Positions 56,521-64,000 of a stretch of 64,000 nucleotides of DNA are shown here, one piece after another. Positions within the stretch are counted from its first letter, which is position 1; every line of letters begins with the position of its first letter. The notes beneath the pieces were generated by a model. That model worked only from the letters and a program-made list of their open reading frames with translations. It was not told the origin of the DNA and ran no database searches. Source of the DNA: Phaseolus vulgaris (taxonomy: Eukaryota > Streptophyta > Magnoliopsida > Fabales > Fabaceae); NCBI RefSeq assembly GCF_000499845.2, contig NC_023751.2, positions 37,932,309 to 37,996,308 on the forward strand, read 5' to 3'. Position numbers and translations under genes: made by a program.

Positions 56521-59105
56521 ATGTCACGTATTCTCCTCCTGAGTTTTGTTGGACTTCTGGTGTGCTTCCCATTTTCTTGTTCCCTCCAAGAGCAAGGGAA
56601 AGAGCTACAAACCCCTTTGCATCCAAACTCTTGCAATGAAACATGCGGGAACCTCCATGTTCCCTTTCCATTCTATGTCAACTCCTCTTGTGAGTCAATT
56701 TCCCCTGCCTTCCATCTCTCGTGCATAAACTCCACCACCCTTTTGCTCAGAATTGGCTCAGTGAGTTACACAGTCTTGGAATTCTTCTCAGATGGTGTGC
56801 TGGTGGACTTTCCCGGCTCATCATCCTGCAGACAGTACAATGACTTGAATTCTTTTGGCAGAAGCTTTGCAGGGAAGAACAACTTTGGAGTTTCGGTTGA
56901 CAATGTTGTTGGTCTCTATGACTGTGAGGATTCCTCTCTGTGCAAAGCAGATTGTGAAACTATTGACTTGCCTGGTTGTGATGGAAGGGGAGGAGGCTCC
57001 CTTGCCTGCTGCTATCCCCTCTCAGACCATACCATATGGCATGTTGGTGATGGATTTTCGGTATTTTCTCAGTTTGGATGCAGGGGAGTTTCTAGTTGGG
57101 CCGTTTTGAGAGGCTCAACTTGGGGAAAACGTGGGGTGAAGTTGGAATGGGCACTGCCCAGAAACTCCTCTAAGCAAGTTTGTGCAAGGAATGCTAACAT
57201 GGCCAATGCTACAGCAATCCAAGGAGGCGTGAGATGTGTCTGTCAAAATGGATATGTTGGTGATGGTTTTGCTGATGGAACTGGATGTTTGCAGGGTGAG
57301 TAGTTTTCATCATAATCAGGATAAAAAAGGGTATTTGTTTTAATGTTATTACGTATTTGCAATTATGTTGTTTGTGCTGTTCTTGAAAAATTCAAGTTTC
57401 TGCTTCTCACTTTTTGTACATTTATATCTCTAGATTGGCCCTTTTTGCTCTCAGGAAACCATTTCTTTCTAGGCTCTGGTAGCAGGTTTTTGAAGTAGAA
57501 ACACTGTTTTAGTTTCACATGTCTATTAAGAAAACATGAATAAGAAAATTAAAGGTAGGTAAATAAATATGCTTCACAACACATGAAAGATCAGCAACTC
57601 CCTTTTCTTCCATAAATGGATTTTTTGGACTCTGAGCATATACACTGCATGATTTTTAACCTTCTACTTTTAAGTATGACATTTGCTTATGGTTGATGTA
57701 TTCTTGTTAGCCTGCATAAAGGACGGAAAGGAAGCATATGGAAGTGACTGCTACATCAAAAGACATGATCAGAGAAAATTTGTTATCATTGCCGGTTAGT
57801 AATAGCTAGAGAACTGTAAAATTCAAAATAGTTTTATTCTCCTAAAGTCTTGAGTGTACCAACTCATAAATTACAAGGTCACCAACCTATAGAACACAGT
57901 CAACAAATTATGAAGAGGTCACAACAAGGATTCCTGACTACCAGATTTGCTTTCAATTCTGCACCATTTTCCTTAATCTATATAATCTGGTAGTCATGGT
58001 CAGATATATACTTACATTTCTTGTGTCAACTCAACATGCAGGAATCATTGGCCCAGTTCTGATTGTTGCCTCCCTGGTTGCACTATTTTATCTTCTTAAA
58101 AGGCCAACAAAACCAGGGATGTTTGACACCGAGCAGGCTTACTATCAAAACATTTCAATCCCCAAAGCTTGTAAAATTCGACTGTTCAGCCTCCACGAGC
58201 TAGAGGAAGCCACAAAAGGCTTTGAAGAGAGTCAGAAACTCATGCATGCCAATAATGGGACAATTTTCGCTGGAGTTTTGAGGGATGGATCACACATAGC
58301 TGTTCACAAATTACAATGTGAGAAGAAAGACTTAATTCAAGTTCTGTCACAGATCGAGGTTCTGTCTTCTACTGTGCATAGAAACATGGCCCGCATTCTT
58401 GGTTGCTGTATTGAATCTGGCAACACTCTGGTAGTTTATGAGTTTCCTTGCAATGGTACTCTGGAGGAACATTTGCATCAAAGCAAAGGACAACAACTTC
58501 GTTTGGATTGGTATAGGAGATTGACTATCGCTGCAGAAACAGCTAGTATTCTTGCATTCCTACACTACGACAACTCTCCTCCCATATTTCACCATAACCT
58601 TAAATCTGCATGCATCTTCCTAGATGATGATTACTCTGTCAAGATTGCAGGATTTGGTCTGATCAACTCCAATGTTTACTATGATTCTCAGTTACATAAG
58701 AACTACGAAGGCTTTGGCATCTGCAAAAATGATGTTTATGACATGGGTGTGTTGCTTCTTGAAATTATCTCAGGCTCAAATCGCTTGGATTTACCAACTT
58801 CAGCCTTGCAGCAAATAAGGGCTGGAAAATTTGAAGAAATTTTTGACCCTTTTCTTTGCTATCATGAACAACCACATTATCGCCAAGAGCAAATGCAGAT
58901 CATTGCTGATCTTGCTACAAGATGCCTTCTATTTGGTGTAGATGTAAGGCTAGGAATGGTTGATGTTGTGAGGGAGTTAGTGCACTTGACTAAAGAAAGT
59001 CTTGATGGGGGAATTACCAAAGGACCTGCACTTGAAGAGACTTTCTCAAACTCAAGCCTTCTTCAGATGATATCAATGTCTCCAGATTCTATGAGTGTCC
59101 CTTGA
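56521..59105 (+). CDS. WAK-like receptor pseudokinase (At2g46850-type)
   Basis: Three exons, 56521-57295, 57711-57794 and 58042-59105, giving 640 codons. A signal peptide (LLLSFVGLLVCFPFSCS) starts at the ATG 56521; the upstream in-frame codon is TTG. The ectodomain is a Cys-rich galacturonan-binding/WAK type (CGNLHVPFPFYV), ending in an EGF-like CVCQNGYVGDGF. A transmembrane segment (IGPVLIVASLVALFYLL) starts exon 3, followed by a kinase fold. Catalytic residues are lost: the VAIK Lys is His (IAVHKL), HRD is HHN, the following Asn is Cys, DFG is GFG, and the glycine loop is degraded. The family's Arabidopsis member At2g46850 is annotated as probably inactive. It probably acts as a membrane scaffold or receptor without phosphotransfer (inference). 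Confidence 0.88.
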
Positions 59106-59369
59106 ATTTTCCCTCCTTGAAGAAGAACATAAACATCCTTAATCCTTAATTGTGTGTGAAGTATAACTTCCCTGCCACTGTACATCTGGGGAATGAATCC
59201 AACATTCTGGTCCTGACATACTTCATTAAGGTACAAAGCAAGTGTATGCATGTAACTTCATAAATTTAATCAACTGCTATAAACAGTGTTGGAACCATTT
59301 TCAGAGGTTCTTTTTTGTGTATTCAGATGAAAATCTCTGTGCATTCTCAATGTTTCAATTTACTGCATA

Positions 59370-59622
59370 TACAAGATTGGAACTGCAGCTCTGATTCATT
59401 TTAACTAATCACATTGATCACAACTTAAAATAAAGAAGCAAACTTTTGATAACTCATTATATTAATATTTTTTAAATTTAAATATTAATGTATATATACA
59501 AGATTGGAACTGCAGCTCTGATTCATTTTAACTAATCACATTGATCACAACTTAAAATAAAGAAGCAAACTTTTGATAACTCATTATATTAATATTTTTT
59601 AAATTTAAATATTAATGTATAT
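59370..59622. repeat. 127-bp tandem duplication, two copies
   Basis: The segment from CAAGATTGGAACTGCAGCTC (59372) recurs at 59499 with no visible difference. It lies just downstream of the pseudokinase stop codon, possibly beyond its 3' UTR. Confidence 0.9.
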
Positions 59623-60002
59623 TTTGTCTCTCTCTTTTTCAATCTATTGATTGAAATTTTCTTCTTAAGGATATGATATTATTGACATTCAAAACATAAG
59701 CTGTTATCCTTTAATGCTTATTGTTAATGCAAAACTAATCAATGGTAACGTGATCTAAATGCAAAAGCCTCAAAGTAAATTATATTTAGCAAATGTATGA
59801 ATGATATGATTAATGAGACAATAAAGAATTTAACTACCTACTACAATTAGAATATGAATGTAGAGTATTAAAAAAACAAGGCAATTACGCAGTTTAATCA
59901 ATTCAATCTAAAGAATCAATTTAATATACAAGAATTAAAGAGTTTCAGAACTAGTAAAGATTGCATAAATAATTTTATACTTAATTATCATTACATTTAT
60001 AT
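59623..60002. other. Spacer, nothing recognised
   Basis: AT-rich, no ORF or repeat recognised. Confidence 0.5.
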
Positions 60003-60285
60003 CACTACTACAAAATCATACAATAAAAACTAATTTTTAAAGATCAAAATAATTAGTTGCAATAGTAACTAAATTACAGACCATTTTAAAAACTAAAAAA
60101 AAAATGGTTTCTAAATTAGTTTTTATTATGGTTAAATAATTTCTAAATTGGTATCTAATTAGCGACCAACGTTTTAACTACCAATTATTTAGTTTCTAAA
60201 TTTGGTAGAAAAATCTTGATTGCTAGTTAAATACCAATTTAAAAACTATTTAACAATAATAGAAACTAATTTAGAAACTAATTTT
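60003..60285. mobile_element. CACTA-type foldback MITE, right end lost
   Basis: Begins CACTACTACAAAATCATACA and follows the family through both half-cores, then breaks off in a poly-T at about 60285 without the inverse CACTA end. Confidence 0.75.
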
Positions 60286-61190
60286 TTTTTGTGAAATTTG
60301 GATCAATAGGGACATGTGCTAGATTCCATTGTATGCCATATTCTCTTAGTGCGTGGAACTTTCACCATGTTTTTATTTTCTAAAACTTGATTTACAACAT
60401 TTTCAAGGCGATTTAAGTAGTTGAAATCATGCAAAGCAAAAAGAAGCATTGAATAAATTTTATAACAAAACTACTTAATATAAGTTTATCATTTTTGCCC
60501 ATAATAGAACTATTGTTCTATATAAAAAAAAATTAAAAATAATATAATATTATTATTGCAGATAAAAAAAAATATTACTATTATTACACACTGCTGAAAA
60601 CACTTTTTTTCTAATTTTTTAAAGTCAATCTTTGAATAATCAACATCTTTAACCCAAATTTCCTCTATGCAACTCAACTTTGAGTGAGAGGGGAGCAGTG
60701 AACAATGAAAAAACCTTTTTTTTTATCAAACATTATATCAACTTCAAAAAAATAATAATTAATGATAAGAAGATTGAGAAATAGCTAGAAAATTTTCAAC
60801 TGACACATGTCATAGGTAACCCTTTTATTAAGATAAATAGATCATTTGCTGATAAAAAAAAAAGATAAACAGATCATGCTATTCACATATTTTTTTTTTA
60901 TAGTATTCTTTTTACATGAATTATTATGATGTCACTGTAGAATATGTACCAAAATCGAAAGGGATGCCAAATTAGTAAAGAGGATACAAAATTAGAAAAG
61001 AATGAAACGGGAAAAAAGGTGAAGAAGTTCTAAAAAAGTATTTTGCTTAACTTGGTTTTCGGGGAATCTAGTGGTTAATGCAGAGATAAGGAAGTTTGAA
61101 ATTTGTAGGAAACAAGTGGAGTGGTAAATTCCATGAAGAACCGAAGTGTATGCTCTAATCAATTTGACCAAGTCTCTCAAATTCCCTTCA
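60286..61190. other. Spacer upstream of the pyrophosphatase gene
   Basis: No gene. Contains a 17-bp LINE-tail insertion at 60846-60862. Confidence 0.5.
60846..60862 (+). mobile_element. Minimal (17-bp) LINE tail insertion with 15-bp TSD
   Basis: TTGCTGATAAAAAAAAA sits between AGATAAATAGATCAT (60831-60845) and AGATAAACAGATCAT (60863-60877). A LINE tail flanked by a long duplication is the signature of target-primed reverse transcription. Confidence 0.65.
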
Positions 61191-61196
61191 AAATTC

Positions 61197-61204
61197 TATA
61201 TAAA
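61197..61204 (+). promoter_or_regulatory. TATA box of the pyrophosphatase gene
   Basis: TATATAAA, 225 bp before the start codon. A leader intron may follow (CAAG before GTACTTC near 61290, acceptor CAAG at 61418-61421 directly before ATG). Confidence 0.55.
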
Positions 61205-61421
61205 CACATCAACTCCACCATTCTCTTCTATCTCTCTCTTTTCAACCCTTTACACTTTCTTCCATCAGTATCATTTATTCCTCATCAAGGTACTTCTTTT
61301 CTTACTCTCAAACCTTTTATATCTATCTGCATTGCATGTTACCATTCCTTTTGTACTTTTTCCATGCACCCTTTTTCTGTGACTTTTTTCATCTCATATT
61401 TCCTTGTTCTATACCTTCAAG

Positions 61422-63209
61422 ATGGCTGAGAATGGCGAAGAAGCTCAAGAAAATCGTCCAGTTCCCCGTCTGAATGAAAGGATTCTTTCTTCTTTGTCAA
61501 GGAGATCAGTGGCTGCCCATCCTTGGCATGATCTTGAAATTGGTACTGTTGCTGACATATTATTATACATTGCTTCTTCATATATATTTTATATTGCCAA
61601 TTTGCCTTCAATTTACACCGATAAGATTTAAAACATGTTTCAAAACTAAAGTTTCATAAATATGCAGGACCCGAGGCTCCTCAGATTTTCAACTGTGTAA
61701 GTTCTCATCTTCTGCTTTCTTTGGATGAATGTTTGTTCTGTGTTACTGCGAAAATAAGGTCCAAAAATAAAGCTAATAGTCTTACGGGGAGTCTACTACT
61801 CAACCATTGCACTGGTGCAATACAGTACTAGGTTACTGATCTCAAATTTTTCTAACTTTGTTGGGTCTCCAAGAACTTATTCTCTTGAACCATATATACC
61901 TACATTCCTTTCCCGACTTGCAATTTTCTAGTGAAATAGTGTTTATGCTTGCTGAATAGTGTTAGTTGCCTCCAACAGGTTGTGGAGATCACTAAAGGAA
62001 GCAAGGTCAAGTATGAACTTGACAAAAAGACTGGATTAATTAAGGTACAAACTAATTGCATGGTTATTGGAGTGGAATTTGAAACAGATTTCACACAGAG
62101 CTTACTGCCAGATTATTTTATCTCTGTGCTTTAGATTTTTCTTCTTATTGTCCGAATAATGCTCAGGTTGATCGGATTTTGTATTCATCTGTTGTTTATC
62201 CTCATAACTACGGTTTTATCCCCCGCACACTGTGTGAAGACAATGACCCAATGGATGTCTTGGTCCTCATGCAGGTAAACCATTATCATTTTCAAATCAA
62301 TATGTTTTATACAGCAAGCAATCATTTAACCTGCTCTCTACATTATTATTTTACTATTTACTTAACTGCATTTAGAGAAATCCTAAACATAGGCACTTAA
62401 CATAGTTAGCTTACTGAATGAACTACAATGGTTGAAGGACAGGAACCAGTTCTTCCTGGTTGTTTCCTGCGAGCCAGGGCCATTGGAATCATGCCCATGA
62501 TTGACCAGGTATTGCTTTCTAAGCCAATAAAACCATTCCCACTTCTTTTACCCCATTTTCCATTACGCAATAACAAATGTGTTTTTGACACAGGGAGAGA
62601 AAGATGATAAAATTATTGCAGTGTGCGCTGATGACCCAGAATATAAGCACTTTACCGACTATAAAGAACTTGCACCTCATCGCATCTCTGAGATCCGACG
62701 CTTCTTTGAAGACTGTATCCAATTCATTACAATCTTCTAAGTTTAGTTTTTATCTTTTCTTCATAATTTGAGTTTTGTTTCTTAACACATTGCTAAGACA
62801 AAAAGAATGAGCACAAGGAAGTAGCAGTTAATGACTTTCTACCTGCAAGCGTTGCTGTTGATGCCATCCAGTACTCAATGTAAGTGTGTATATGTATCCA
62901 ATCGAATTAAACAAAATTCTGTCACTCTACTAACATCATTCCCTTCTGTCGTGCTTTTGTTTATGCAACTAATACTGCTCTATAGTACAAGAATTTCGAT
63001 TATTTTACGTCACATTTTGCTACACCTATTAAAATATGCCCTTTTATTTGACATGAAATAAGTGTAGAAACATAAAAATAAAGTAAGGTGACGAGAAAAA
63101 AAAAGTACAAATCTGGAATCTCTTACATATTTTTACGCTGCTAACCTTGCTTCTAATTTGGTGCAGGGATCTCTATGCAGAGTATATTCTGCACACCTTG
63201 AGGCGATAG
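61422..63209 (+). CDS. Soluble inorganic pyrophosphatase (family I)
   Basis: Hydrolyses pyrophosphate to phosphate in the cytosol and so pulls biosynthetic reactions forward. Eight exons: 61422-61542, 61668-61696, 61979-62044, 62167-62274, 62443-62508, 62594-62714, 62798-62879 and 63167-63209, all GT-AG, giving 211 codons, the usual size of plant soluble pyrophosphatases. The family signature DNDPMDV with its metal-binding aspartates is in exon 4. [10 protein letters not shown] precedes it, and [18 protein letters not shown] spans exons 5-6. The C-terminus EYILHTLRR fits the plant PPA group. There is no transit peptide. It neighbours LHY in the same orientation, as PPA1 does in Arabidopsis. 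Confidence 0.95.
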
Positions 63210-63918
63210 ACAACTGTTATTCTATGTTCTCCATCAACAATCAGAATAAGCCATAATATATTGTTATTTTAATATATCTTAATCAAACCTATCTATACTT
63301 TATAGTTTTTGTATATAGCCGGATAATATACAACCTATTTTGGTGTATCAACCGTGCTTAATGTATGTAACTCCTCATGTATAATAATCGAAATTGAAGT
63401 GTTTTAACTATGTTTACCAGTTTCCAAGCTATAATTTGGCAGTGTTTTTCGTCAATGTTGACTCAAGTCGTATTGTGACCTTCATTATAGACTAAAATTC
63501 TCGAGTAAAAGTGGCAAGAGCAATATCGCTGTAGAATTTAATAATTTGCATGAGCTGTTTCTAGACTACATACAAGCTACAAAATAGTATGCTTAACATT
63601 TAATAGCAGTGTCAACAAGGCACCTAATGCTGGCTGTCAAGTCTCGTATTCTAGTCCTCAACTTGTTTTATGTACCACTATCCTCTGTCACAAGATACTG
63701 TGAATTTCGTAACATATATAATAATTATTTAGAGGAATCACATAATTGGTTATATATATAATAAATTAGAAAATAGTAACATCCCTTGTTTCTTATTTAT
63801 TCAACCATTGATTGAGACATGTCTTGAACCAGTTGATAATGCTGGGTTCAATACCTGATGCACAGGAATGGTTTAAATATTTGGCTAGATAGAATGGGAA
63901 TAAAAATCACTCCATCTA
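63210..63918. other. Convergent 3' UTR region of pyrophosphatase and DCL1
   Basis: No ORF. The two genes point toward each other across about 710 bp, so their 3' ends may come close or overlap. Confidence 0.6.
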
Positions 63919-64000
63919 TCACGAGTATAATTTGTTTAGCAGTTCTAAGAGAAGAACGGCTGCTGAGTCTTTGGCCTTCTTGACACTTGGCATTGGCTCT
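63919..64000 (-). CDS. DCL1: DICER-LIKE 1, last 26 codons (partial, enters from right edge)
   Basis: The minus strand reads EPMPSVKKAKDSAAVLLLEL followed by LNKLYS and a stop at 63921-63919. This is the end of the second double-stranded-RNA-binding domain and the C-terminus of plant DCL1, the nuclear RNase III that processes microRNA precursors; the Arabidopsis protein ends almost identically as I remember it. The preceding base fits a Gly codon, as expected. Position and orientation also fit: Arabidopsis DCL1 is convergent with PPA1, next to LHY. Only a short tail is visible, hence the moderate confidence. Confidence 0.78.
   Translation of the reverse strand, partial: EPMPSVKKAKDSAAVLLLELLNKLYS

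Overview
This is plant nuclear DNA, most likely from a papilionoid legume of the Phaseolus/Vigna/Glycine group. The genes have introns, the spacers are very AT-rich, and Copia elements, L1-type LINEs, a hAT element, small TRIM-like LTR elements, CACTA-type foldback MITEs and solo LTRs fill the gaps. Species assignment is inference from protein style and repeat types.

Four gene families matter. (1) A caffeic-acid-type O-methyltransferase (COMT-like) lies on the minus strand at 16112-18929. It is complete, with four exons and 372 codons. A second copy survives only as the first 231 bp of exon 1 (1294-1524), cut by a Copia element that runs off the left edge. (2) A LATE ELONGATED HYPOCOTYL/CCA1 clock MYB gene (LHY) lies on the plus strand. 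The complete copy (here LHY-B) has coding exons from 31736 to 50697, and a 16.2-kb intron 3 packed with transposons separates the MYB-domain exons from the rest. A second copy (LHY-A, 10783-12912) keeps the last three coding exons fully open but has no MYB exons. (3) A wall-associated-kinase-like receptor pseudokinase lies at 56521-59105. (4) A soluble inorganic pyrophosphatase lies at 61422-63209. The last 26 codons of what looks like DICER-LIKE 1 enter from the right edge on the minus strand (63919-64000).

Layout: 1-13.6 kb is block A (broken COMT, spacer, headless LHY). 18.7-53.4 kb is block B (COMT 5' end, spacer, full LHY). The blocks are a tandem segmental duplication: COMT exon 1 and its promoter, several spacer segments, the end of LHY intron 3, LHY exons 4-6 and the LHY 3' flank align in the same order. 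Several insertions in block B (a ~1.1-kb solo LTR with a nested MITE, a 124-bp solo LTR, a LINE tail, a MITE fragment in LHY intron 5) have recognisable empty sites in block A and so probably came after the duplication. To the right, LHY > receptor pseudokinase > pyrophosphatase > < DCL1 matches, as I recall it, the Arabidopsis order DCL1-PPA1-LHY on chromosome 1 and CCA1-At2g46850-PPA3 on chromosome 2. This is therefore an old conserved neighbourhood.

I see no new multi-gene system. The observations most worth following are the MYB-less but open LHY copy beside a transposon-stretched clock gene, a GC-AG intron inside the MYB domain, a long inverted repeat just downstream of LHY-B, and a young Copia element with identical LTRs but broken ORFs.
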